From Cyclobacteriaceae bacterium (GTDB taxonomy: Bacteria > Bacteroidota > Bacteroidia > Cytophagales > Cyclobacteriaceae), in assembly GCA_003565295.1 (NCBI GenBank), contig PXCO01000053.1, positions 1-40,324 on the forward strand: 40,324 bases of DNA. The letters are read 5' to 3'. A model generated the notes under the pieces. It was not told the DNA's origin, ran no database searches, and worked only from the letters and a program-made list of their open reading frames with translations. Position 1 is the first letter of the stretch. Each line of letters begins with the position of its first letter. A program made the translations under genes and the position numbers. This document shows, piece after piece, positions 33,601-40,324 of the stretch.

Positions 33601-34157
33601 TTATTCACTAATCCATCTTTTCTCAAAGAGAACCACAAGCCAAACACAAAACAACACGGTCAAAGAGGCAATAAGTAATATGGGATTTACTTCTATGGTG
33701 TTGAGTGAAAGATTCACATCAGGTAAATCAAGGGATTTCCACAAATTAAATTTCCCCTTTCAAGTTGAGGAATGCACAAAGAAAATATACCCATAAATAA
33801 GATGGCTATTCCCCAAAATAGTGGTTTTGGCAGGTCCACAGGTTGGAAGGTAGTCTTGCTTTCCTGCGCAATTTTATCCATGATGAACGGGCTAAGGTCC
33901 TTTTCAAGTCCCTTACTTTCTTTGAAGTATTGCTTTAACTCGTTTTCTTTTAGGTTCATGGCCAAGCCAATGAATTTTTTGCGGTCATCCCATGTCAGTT
34001 GCTCCCATGAACCTGAATAACTTTGCGGATTTTCCTGTTGCTGCAGTTCTCTTTCTTTCACTTTTTCAGGGTTACGGGCCATTTTGGCCAATTGGTTGAG
34101 CGATAGGTTATGGGCAAAACGATAGATCCAGGTTGAGAACTTACTAGGGAAATCCAT
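33601..34157 (-). pseudogene. Degenerate ECF sigma-like fragment joined to a membrane protein, frameshifted
   Basis: The open frame 34157-33714 begins KFSTWIYRFAHNLSLNQL, which looks like region 2 of an ECF sigma factor (compare FSTWLYRIAYNLSLN). Its first part of region 2 is missing upstream and no region 4 follows. The remainder (about residues 50-147) is a different, acidic helical sequence with LEKDLSPFIMDKI and a membrane helix (PLFWGIAILFMGIFSL). A one-base frameshift near 33754-33757, in a GGGG run, cuts it. In the next frame the protein continues through VNLSLNTIEVNP and a second membrane helix (LLIASLTVLFCVWLVVLF) to a TAA at 33601. It looks like a deletion fusion of two genes plus a frameshift. 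Confidence 0.55.
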
Positions 34158-34164
34158 TAACCCC

Positions 34165-34293
34165 GATCATTTCCGGAGAAGCTACCCCCAGGCATATTTT
34201 ACCAGTATCTTTATTTTCTCAGGTTTTGGAATGATTGCTTCCTACTATTTAATTCGAAAAATTCAGCGAAATGAGCCAAAAAACATTGCTTAA
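34165..34293 (+). pseudogene. C-terminal remnant of a membrane transporter-like protein
   Basis: A frame ending at TAA 34291-34293 encodes about 42 residues: DHFRRSYPQAYF, a membrane helix (FTSIFIFSGFGMIASYYLI) and a basic tail (RKIQRNEPKNIA). This looks like the last helix of a transporter, perhaps MFS-type. It has no start and abuts the broken 5' end of the sigma-like fragment on the other strand, so a deletion junction probably lies near 34160. The 142 bases after it (34294-34435) hold nothing I can identify. Confidence 0.4.
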
Positions 34294-34435
34294 TGAATAT
34301 CAGAGGGAAACATCACACCCCCCTGTTTGGTAACTTTTTTTACAAGGTTGTGGATTACAAAATACAGCATATCAAACAGTTAATATAAAAAAATCAAAGG
34401 TTATCGATTTCCCAAAGTGTTTTTTTAGCTTTCCT

Positions 34436-34912
34436 CTAAAACTTTTCATGCCCACCCATTCCATAGATATACATCAAGGAACTATACATGTGATTATAGT
34501 TGTATCTTCGAAGGATATTTCCATCTTCAGGCATCATAACATCTAATTCAGGCATATTAGAAGGAAAATCATCAGGGAAGTTTTTTATGGGTATGTTGGA
34601 AGAAAAATTCTTTGAAAGGTCCTTAATGGGCATATTAGATGAATCCGGAAAATAACTTATGGTATTGTTTTTTCCTTTTAAAACCTTCGGGTCAATATGT
34701 TTGACGGGGATACCAGTTCCATTTAAATTCAATGTACCCTGCAGATCAGCGTCAAAGATTATCCACTTGTTACTGGGGTCAAGCAAATCAGGATAGAAAG
34801 GTAATGCTTTTAGTTCGTCCAAATGATTGGGGGTTGATTTAAAGGCCTTTTGACCATAAGTGGAACCCCATAAAAACATAAATCCAAAAAAAACGAATAG
34901 TACTTTACCCAT
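34436..34912 (-). CDS. Small secreted protein with short internal repeats
   Basis: The protein has 158 residues with a signal peptide ending near residue 20 (WGSTYGQ). I recognise no family. The middle contains a 12-residue degenerate repeat: SNMPIKDLSKNF, SNIPIKNFPDDF, then SNMPELDVM. The C-terminus is rich in Tyr and Met (YNYNHMYSSLMYIYGMGG). An in-frame ATG 36 bases upstream would put 12 polar residues before the signal peptide, so ATG 34912 is preferred. It lies downstream of the YncE-like lipoprotein gene on the same strand. Confidence 0.55.
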   Translation of the reverse strand: MGKVLFVFFGFMFLWGSTYGQKAFKSTPNHLDELKALPFYPDLLDPSNKWIIFDADLQGTLNLNGTGIPVKHIDPKVLKGKNNTISYFPDSSNMPIKDLSKNFSSNIPIKNFPDDFPSNMPELDVMMPEDGNILRRYNYNHMYSSLMYIYGMGGHEKF

Positions 34913-35051
34913 GGTTGTAGGTTTTAGTGTGAAACTATCTGCATACACTTAAAAGAGCCTTTTAAAGGAAAGGATAGTAATCCCCCTATAAACCCCTTTC
35001 GAAAATAGCCCCCGATGTTCTGGGCTTGGAATCCCAAACCCAGACTTTCTG

Positions 35052-36326
35052 TCAGAATATAGACCGTACCTTAATGCCGTGAAAATCACTGGCCTCACGG
35101 TCTTCCATAGGTGCAGGCTGGATGACTGCAATTTTTCTTCGGTTGGAAGTATTGATTACGGAGAACCCAGGGGTTTCCCCTGTGGCCACATGTGCGGCAC
35201 CACTTATGGGGTTTGGACCCCGTAAACTTATAAAAGCATATTTGCCATCAGGAGAGAAATCGAGAATATCTGGACTGCTACCTACATTATCCAGATTATG
35301 GACAATTATATCGGCCTCTGTATTGATCACAATTCCGTTGTCACTGCCACGGTTTACCTGCCATAGCCAAGGGCCACGGGGGCTAGTACGAGCACCGTGG
35401 GCATCTATGCCACGGGTTTCACTGCTTGATTTGATCAAAGTATGGTCAGAAGTATTAAACACATACCATGCTCCACTTTGAGCTGGAGGATTTTCCGCAT
35501 CCCCTGGATCACCCCAATTGGCGTACATTTTACTGCCATCACGGCTGAGTGCAAGCCCGCAATTTGCCTTTACCTCATCCCGGGAAAAGGCCTTCACAAT
35601 CTTTGGTTCACCGGATAAAATATCCACTACCACCAGACCACCTGCACCTGGGCCAAGGGTTAGGTAAGCGAAGGCTCCGTCTTGAGTATATGCATGGCAA
35701 ACCGGGGCTGAAACATTCATCCCCACTGCACCTCCTCCTCCGCCTTCAACATCTTTAAATATGCCTTTCCATTCATCGTCCTCCGTTAAGTCTAGTTCTC
35801 TTCCAAGGGCAAAAGTTTCCGTAGTTAGATCGGCAGTAATCTCGGTAAATGTTACTGTGCCTATATTGGCTACCCAAATGGATTTGTCATCCGGCGTAAA
35901 ACTAGCCATATGCGCACCTGCTCCGGTGCAGATTACTTCAATTACTTTCCGGTCAGCAGCCCTTATGATCGCCACATTCCCGGATGCAGGGGATGCCACT
36001 GCGGCGTATTCATAAGTGGAATTGAATTCAATCATGTGGGGCATGGTAACTTGTTCCCCTAATTCTCCCGAAGCAAACAGGTTGTAAAAATCGATGACGT
36101 CCGTCTCCTCCAGACTGGAATTGTAAATGTGGACCCTACTCAGCCCAGCTCCTTGGTCAAGTGCCCAAATTTCATAGTCTTGTTTGGCTTTTTTACCCTT
36201 TAAGGTCAAAAGGTCACTTTCTGCTTCACCGTCCACACTTAATTCACATCCTTGGAGAATGTTTCCTAAGAGTATTACAGCACAAATGAAATAGCTGTAT
36301 TTTAAATGATTGATAAACTTGCTCAT
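35052..36326 (-). CDS. YncE-like beta-propeller lipoprotein
   Basis: The protein has 424 residues with a lipoprotein signal and lipidated cysteine at C27 (GNILQGC-ELSV). The mature protein is a repeated beta-propeller of the YncE/lactonase-like type, with blades containing HMASFTPDDKSIWVANIG, AFAYLTLGPGAGG, LALSRDGSKMYANWG, PDILDFSPDGKYAFISLRG and GFSVINTSNRRKIAVI. It has GGGG and PGAGG turns. It is probably a surface or periplasmic binding scaffold; some relatives have enzymatic roles, but no catalytic residues could be identified. It is isolated on the minus strand in a region with gene remnants on both sides. Confidence 0.82.
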   Translation of the reverse strand: MSKFINHLKYSYFICAVILLGNILQGCELSVDGEAESDLLTLKGKKAKQDYEIWALDQGAGLSRVHIYNSSLEETDVIDFYNLFASGELGEQVTMPHMIEFNSTYEYAAVASPASGNVAIIRAADRKVIEVICTGAGAHMASFTPDDKSIWVANIGTVTFTEITADLTTETFALGRELDLTEDDEWKGIFKDVEGGGGGAVGMNVSAPVCHAYTQDGAFAYLTLGPGAGGLVVVDILSGEPKIVKAFSRDEVKANCGLALSRDGSKMYANWGDPGDAENPPAQSGAWYVFNTSDHTLIKSSSETRGIDAHGARTSPRGPWLWQVNRGSDNGIVINTEADIIVHNLDNVGSSPDILDFSPDGKYAFISLRGPNPISGAAHVATGETPGFSVINTSNRRKIAVIQPAPMEDREASDFHGIKVRSIF

Positions 36327-36498
36327 CTGGAATTGAAGTTAGTTGATTTGAAGGGATATAGTGGTCTTGGTTACTTATTAAAGTGATTTAAATTTAACAA
36401 TTATACAGGTCATTCCAAACAATAATTATAAGTAAATCTCATTTGCAGTCTTTGGTGAAATGATTAACTATCTTAGTAATATGGATGGCTGCTTTCCC

Positions 36499-36591
36499 CC
36501 CCAATATGGAGTAGGGGTGGAGGGAAGAATCAAGTCTAAATTCCATACCTTTTTCTTTGAAACTTTCCATATTTATGTCTCCATATTGGGG
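36499..36591. repeat. Small element bounded by perfect 13-base inverted repeats
   Basis: CCCCAATATGGAG (36499-36511) and CTCCATATTGGGG (36579-36591) are exact reverse complements separated by 67 bases. The interior has no coding sequence. The right end lies about 10 bases before the point where the GlxA-like pseudogene becomes recognisable. It could be a MITE-like insertion or a long hairpin; no target duplication was seen. Confidence 0.5.
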
Positions 36592-36599
36592 CACGGCCC

Positions 36600-36904
36600 C
36601 ACAGTGAGTTTATTATACCGGCTTTATATGGAGAATTGAGGCAGGCATTGGAGGTCAACAAGGCTTTAAAACCCTATATCCAGGCCCAATATGTCCAAGG
36701 GGGGAAATTGCCTCTCCTTGTATTGGAGCCTTTCTTCTGGCAAACACTGGCTTGCTAAACGGCAAAAATTGCTCTACCCACTGGGCCAAATATCAGGAAT
36801 TCAAAACCATGTTTCCTGAAGTGGAGTTGGTGGATGGTGGGATCATCACCGAAGAAAACCACCGGTTTGACCCCTTTGGACTACCGAAACAAGTATCAAA
36901 AAAT
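36600..36904 (+). pseudogene. Broken GlxA-type (DJ-1/PfpI) transcriptional regulator
   Basis: In one frame, 36606 onward reads EFIIPALYGELRQALEVNK followed by PYIQAQYVQG. After one missing base in the G-run 36699-36704 the next frame gives EIASPCIGAFLLANTGLL, then NGKNCSTHWAKYQEF and FPEVELVDGGIITEEN. This is the nucleophile-elbow half of the DJ-1/PfpI domain of GlxA/AraC-family regulators (CxGAFLLAxxGLLxGKxxxTHW). The first half of the domain and the whole AraC DNA-binding domain are missing. The tail after about 36860 no longer resembles the family and ends at TAA 36904-36906, overlapping the 3' end of the hydrolase gene on the other strand. Confidence 0.8.
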
Positions 36905-37624
36905 TAATGGGGTACAGGTTTGATGATCAGTGTTGTACAATAGTATTCCCTCCTTATCATTGGGCATTGCATATAGCCTTTCACCATTAGTGTTCCACCA
37001 TGCTGTGCCACCTGCCGCAATAAAGTCATCCGATGCACCGATGGAATTAACCATCCCCAGGCTAATCCTGTGTTTTGGGCAAAATCTCCCGTACTGCCGA
37101 TAAGCATCTTCTATTCCCTTTTGTGATTTGGAAACACTAGCCAAATAAATGGAAGAACCTGCCAAAGCAGCTTCTTCCACCTTATCTTCAAACATGGTTT
37201 CATAACAGATGCCAAAACTGACCAAAGAGTCTTGGAGTTTTAGTTGGAAAGGGGAGTGACCGGGTACAAAATAGGGGATTTCATCTTGGTGTAGTTTCCG
37301 CTTGGCATAAAAAACGGTGGAAGTATTAGGACTGAAGATTCCCAAGCCAATTTGTACACCATGTTCCGATTGAATGGGTAGTCCTATTGCAAAATGAATG
37401 TCAAGGGAATCACTAAGCTTTTGGAACTCCTTAATCCTTTCATCTCCTTTTTCCATAGCATGGATGTGTGCCAGTTTGGGTTCGTAATTGGTCAATGAAA
37501 GTTCGGGGAATAGCAGGAACTGCGCACCTTGTAAAGCAGCTTTTATTATATAGGCTTTATGCCTATCCATATTGGCTTCTAGGTTGTGTGAGGTGGATTG
37601 AAGCTGAGCAAGGGCAATTTGCAT
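36896..37624 (-). CDS. Carbon-nitrogen hydrolase (nitrilase superfamily)
   Basis: The protein has 242 residues and is cytoplasmic. The Glu-Lys-Cys triad is visible: E41 (LLFPELSLTNYEP), K110 (FYAKRKLHQ) and C140 (SFGICYETMFED). These enzymes hydrolyse amides, carbamoyl compounds or nitriles. The length is a little short for the family (usually 260-300), but the fold appears complete to the C-terminal strand. It is divergent from the class V aminotransferase, sharing a 89-base gap with a 9-base palindrome. Substrate is unknown. Confidence 0.9.
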   Translation of the reverse strand: MQIALAQLQSTSHNLEANMDRHKAYIIKAALQGAQFLLFPELSLTNYEPKLAHIHAMEKGDERIKEFQKLSDSLDIHFAIGLPIQSEHGVQIGLGIFSPNTSTVFYAKRKLHQDEIPYFVPGHSPFQLKLQDSLVSFGICYETMFEDKVEEAALAGSSIYLASVSKSQKGIEDAYRQYGRFCPKHRISLGMVNSIGASDDFIAAGGTAWWNTNGERLYAMPNDKEGILLYNTDHQTCTPLIF

Positions 37625-37661
37625 GGGATTTGACCAATTAGCTATAAATATAAGCTCCTTC

Positions 37662-37685
37662 CCTTAAAGTTTCCACACTTTAAGG
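37662..37685. promoter_or_regulatory. Operator-like palindrome in the divergent hydrolase/aminotransferase gap
   Basis: CCTTAAAGT-TTCCAC-ACTTTAAGG has perfect 9-base arms. It lies 38 bases before the hydrolase ATG and 29 before the aminotransferase ATG. A shared regulator site fits the position. A transcribed hairpin is possible too. Confidence 0.45.
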
Positions 37686-37713
37686 TACCTTGTCATTTAA
37701 AAATCACGTAAAC

Positions 37714-38856
37714 ATGAAATGCCAAAAAGAACTGTTTAACCTAAATCCCGACCTAACCTTTCTTAATTGTGCTTATATGTCTCCACAACTTAAAACGGTG
37801 ACTGAAACAGGTATTAAGGCATTATTGAGAAAAGAGGACCCAACCACCATTTCTCCGGTGGATTTTTTCGAACCTACAGAGCAACTAAGAAGCCTGTTTG
37901 CAACAATGGTTGAAGCAGACGACCCAAAGAGGATCGTAACCATTCCTTCGGTGTCATATGGGATGGCTATCGTTTCCCGTAACATCTCCCTTAATGCCGA
38001 TGATGAAATCTTGGTAGTAGGGGAGCAATTCCCCAGCAACGTATATCCCTGGACGACGCTGGCAAAGGAAAAAGGGGCTAAATTGCTCACTGTACCCCCG
38101 CCACCCCCAATGGAAGGCAGGGGGGAAAAGTGGAATTTGAAAATTTTAGATGCCATAGGACCGGCAACCAGGATCATTGCCATACCTCATGTTCATTGGG
38201 CGGATGGCACATGTTTCGACCTGCTTTCCATCAGCCAGAAGGCAAAATCCTTTGGAGCCCTTTTAATCGTGGACGGTACCCAGTCGGTTGGTGCCCTTCC
38301 ATTTTCGGTAAAGAAGGTTCAGCCTGATGCCCTGATATGCGCAGGATACAAATGGCTGATGGGGCCGTATAGCTTGGGACTTGCCTATCTGGGGCCTGCC
38401 TTTGACGAGGGGTTTCCACTAGAAGAAAACTGGATCAACCGATTGAACAGTGAAGACTTTGGAGGTTTGGTCCGGTACCAGGAGGACTATCAGCCGGGAT
38501 CCTTAAGATACGAGGTGGGGGAGCATAGCAATTTTATTCTGGTGCCTATGCTGAGCCGGGCTTTGAGGCAAATTCAAGAATGGGGGGTGGAAAACATTCA
38601 GGAATATCTCTTGGGTATCGGTAAAGCGCCTCTACAAAGGCTCAGGGATAAGGGGATTTGGGTGGAGAGGGAAGGAGCCATCAGTCCCCATTTATTCGGA
38701 ATTGCCATGCCTGATTTGGAAAAGGTAAAGGAAAAACTTATCCAGAGCAATGTGCACGTGTCCTATAGGGGAGACTTTATCAGGGTTTCTCCGCATGTCT
38801 ATAACCGGGAAGGGGATTTGCAGAGGTTGGTGGACGTTCTTTTGGGCGAAGGGTGA
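37714..38856 (+). CDS. Aminotransferase class V-fold PLP enzyme
   Basis: The protein has 380 residues. It is of the NifS/kynureninase-like class V fold: D187 in the LLIVDGTQSVGALPF segment binds the PLP ring nitrogen, K213 (CAGYKWLMGPYSLG) forms the Schiff base, and HVHWADGTCFDL precedes them. The C-terminal small domain ends RGDFIRVSPHVYNREGDLQRL. Relatives include cysteine desulfurase-like and isopenicillin epimerase-like proteins, and the substrate is unclear. A TTG at 37690 is in frame, but ATG 37714 (MKCQKELFNLN) is a better start. It is divergent from the nitrilase-family gene, with which it may share control. Confidence 0.9.
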   Translation: MKCQKELFNLNPDLTFLNCAYMSPQLKTVTETGIKALLRKEDPTTISPVDFFEPTEQLRSLFATMVEADDPKRIVTIPSVSYGMAIVSRNISLNADDEILVVGEQFPSNVYPWTTLAKEKGAKLLTVPPPPPMEGRGEKWNLKILDAIGPATRIIAIPHVHWADGTCFDLLSISQKAKSFGALLIVDGTQSVGALPFSVKKVQPDALICAGYKWLMGPYSLGLAYLGPAFDEGFPLEENWINRLNSEDFGGLVRYQEDYQPGSLRYEVGEHSNFILVPMLSRALRQIQEWGVENIQEYLLGIGKAPLQRLRDKGIWVEREGAISPHLFGIAMPDLEKVKEKLIQSNVHVSYRGDFIRVSPHVYNREGDLQRLVDVLLGEG

Positions 38857-38913
38857 GTTTCGGTAAAGAAATTAGAACCCTGTTGTACCCTGTTTTTTTT
38901 GAGAACTGGCTAT

Positions 38914-38955
38914 TAAAAAAAAATGCTCAGCTTTCCCTCAAGAAAACTGAGCATT
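38914..38955 (-). terminator. Intrinsic terminator of the M81 peptidase gene
   Basis: AATGCTCAG (38922-38930) pairs perfectly with CTGAGCATT (38947-38955) around a 16-base loop, whose ends can also pair (CTTT/AAAG-like). On the minus strand the stem is followed by a run of T (the A-run 38915-38923), giving a classic terminator 20 bases after the peptidase stop. It may also slow plus-strand transcription from the aminotransferase. Confidence 0.85.
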
Positions 38956-38975
38956 ATTTAAATCTATGTGCTTCC

Positions 38976-40324
38976 TTATTCCTCCGAAGACGGTATCATT
39001 CGGGCACTGAGGTCAGGGTCAGCCATGTCCTTGTCAAATGGGAACATGGGCCTGTTGATCCTTTTATATTCCAGCCTTTCCAAATCCTGATCCACCCCCC
39101 CGGGAGTCAAGGCCATCACCCAATCTGCCCGCATATCGTATAATTCCGGCACCAAATAACCTATTTTTACCATCACGATATCCGTCTCCCTGGGGTTAAG
39201 CCCCAGTCGGGTAAAATCACTTTCCCGGTGATAGGGTTTCCTATTTTTGGTCACGATGATGTTGGCAGAACCGATTTTCACTACCACTTCAGTTTCCGCG
39301 GCGGGATCCCCATGTTCTATGGCCAGGATTTCCCCGGAGAGGGTGATTGGAGGGGCATATCGGTCATCCACAATAGCACCGGCTTCGGCGGAGACTTTTT
39401 CACCCACCCCTGCCTCCATGGCAGCCTCCACAAATTCAGGCCCGGGGATGGAGGCGTAAATCAGCGAGGGTCCGTCCTCTGATTGTAATTCAGGCCGCTT
39501 TAATACCTCGTGAAGGGTCCAAGTTACGTCCCCAGCTCCCCCGGCAGTGGGATTATCCCCCATATCGCTGATCATAAAGGGCTTTTTGTCACTTTTGATG
39601 GCCATATCCAGGCTTTCCTTCAATGTGGTGGTGGGAGCGATAAAGTCAAACTCATTTCTTACCTCCCAGAAGCTTTGCGCCAGGTGTTCGGCAGTGGAAC
39701 TTACTTTTTCCTGGTCGTCTCCCACTACCATCACGGAGCCTTGGTTTCTGGGCTCGTCCGCCCATGCATAGCCGATCCAAATGGCAGCATCCACCACTCC
39801 TTCCTGGTCTGCTGCTGGATATACCTTTGCATACAGACTTTTCCCAGGATCCACCCGGGTGCTGGTTTTTTCACCCGGGAGCAAGATGGGTACAGGTATC
39901 CAAGCTTTAAAGTCAGGTTTTCCCTTTCCGCTTTCCAGGCGCTCCAGCAGATTGTCCACTGCCCTTTTTCGGGATTCCATGGCATCTTCATGGGGGGACA
40001 TGCGGTAGCAGGTAATGAGGTCCGTATGCTTGGCCAACCGCTCAGTCACATTACCGTGAGGATCCATACAGGTGGATATTAGGGGCTCTTTACCTATCAC
40101 CTCCCTTACCCTTACAATCAGGTCTCCTTCGGGATCGTCCAGTCCTTCTACGCTCATGGCTCCATGAATATCAAAGAACAAACCGTCATAGGGGCCATTT
40201 TCCCTAAGCATCTCCAAGGTCTTCTCAACCATGGACTCATAAGCCTCCCGGGTCACTATACCCCCGGGTATGGCATGGCCTTTAAAGGTGGGTATCCATT
40301 CTGCACGGTTACGGTTTTCTTCCC
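38976..40324 (-). CDS. M81 family (MlrC-like) metallopeptidase, 5' end beyond window
   Basis: About 449 residues are visible; the N-terminus lies beyond base 40324. An internal GTG at 40256 is not the start because the frame continues upstream with NRAEWIPTFKGHAIPGG, a typical MlrC-family N-terminal segment. Zinc-site motifs are FFDIHGAMSVEGLDDPEGD and STCMDPHGNVTERL; further family blocks are CYRMSPHED, SDMGDNPTAGGAGD and the C-terminal LGLNPRETDIVMVKIGYLVPELYD. The family is named for microcystin-degrading MlrC, but most members have unknown peptide or cyclic amide substrates. No signal peptide can be assessed. A strong terminator follows it. Confidence 0.9.
   Translation of the reverse strand, partial: EENRNRAEWIPTFKGHAIPGGIVTREAYESMVEKTLEMLRENGPYDGLFFDIHGAMSVEGLDDPEGDLIVRVREVIGKEPLISTCMDPHGNVTERLAKHTDLITCYRMSPHEDAMESRKRAVDNLLERLESGKGKPDFKAWIPVPILLPGEKTSTRVDPGKSLYAKVYPAADQEGVVDAAIWIGYAWADEPRNQGSVMVVGDDQEKVSSTAEHLAQSFWEVRNEFDFIAPTTTLKESLDMAIKSDKKPFMISDMGDNPTAGGAGDVTWTLHEVLKRPELQSEDGPSLIYASIPGPEFVEAAMEAGVGEKVSAEAGAIVDDRYAPPITLSGEILAIEHGDPAAETEVVVKIGSANIIVTKNRKPYHRESDFTRLGLNPRETDIVMVKIGYLVPELYDMRADWVMALTPGGVDQDLERLEYKRINRPMFPFDKDMADPDLSARMIPSSEE

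Noticed and set aside
39510-40082. 190-residue plus-strand open frame
   Set aside because: It is antisense to the M81 peptidase, whose zinc motifs are clear; its composition is shadow-like.

Overview
The window reads as a chromosomal segment of a Bacteroidota bacterium, most likely Cytophagales and close to the Cyclobacteriaceae. This is inferred from gene content: a SusC/SusD pair, a TonB receptor with a DUF4249 lipoprotein, DUF4924, type IX secretion (T9SS) features, Tat-exported Gfo/Idh oxidoreductases, promoter-like TAnnTTTG boxes and A-rich rather than Shine-Dalgarno translation starts. No tRNA, rRNA, CRISPR array, prophage or intact insertion sequence was seen.

Layout. 1-1.25 kb: a repeat copy, then DUF4924 and an HExxH DUF922-like protein on the minus strand. 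1.4-6.9 kb: housekeeping genes on the plus strand: lepA, folD, queE preceded by a convincing preQ1-I riboswitch, and a PorE-like TPR/propeller/OmpA protein. 7.5-16.4 kb: SusC, SusD, a small lipoprotein and a large T9SS-sorted S8 protease, which looks like a protein or peptide acquisition locus. 16.5-20.6 kb: a multidomain PQQ dehydrogenase/PKD/cytochrome c lipoprotein and a Tat-exported Gfo/Idh protein. 20.7-27.8 kb on the minus strand: an STN-domain TonB receptor, a DUF4249 lipoprotein, an MG2-like protein and two unrecognised genes. 28.4-33.4 kb: a secreted unknown, a cytoplasmic Gfo/Idh oxidoreductase with a 3-hydroxyacyl-CoA dehydrogenase family protein, and a soluble tandem-PAS kinase with a response regulator. 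33.6-36.9 kb: a decaying stretch with three gene remnants around a YncE-like lipoprotein and a small repeat-containing secreted protein. 36.9-40.3 kb: a divergent nitrilase-superfamily hydrolase and class V aminotransferase, then an M81 (MlrC-like) metallopeptidase cut by the window end.

Two non-coding signals stand out. The first is the preQ1-I aptamer directly abutting the queE start codon, where the A-rich tail rather than a Shine-Dalgarno sequence would be the element sequestered. The second is a family of modular palindromic repeats at five intergenic places. One end of the repeat forms a nearly identical A-rich leader ending exactly at the start codon of three different envelope genes (12925, 23630, 27784), and tandem units carry an ATG in the same position. 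These repeats may be mobile or duplicated translation leaders as well as REP-like elements.

All domain calls come from reading the proteins by eye; no database search was run.
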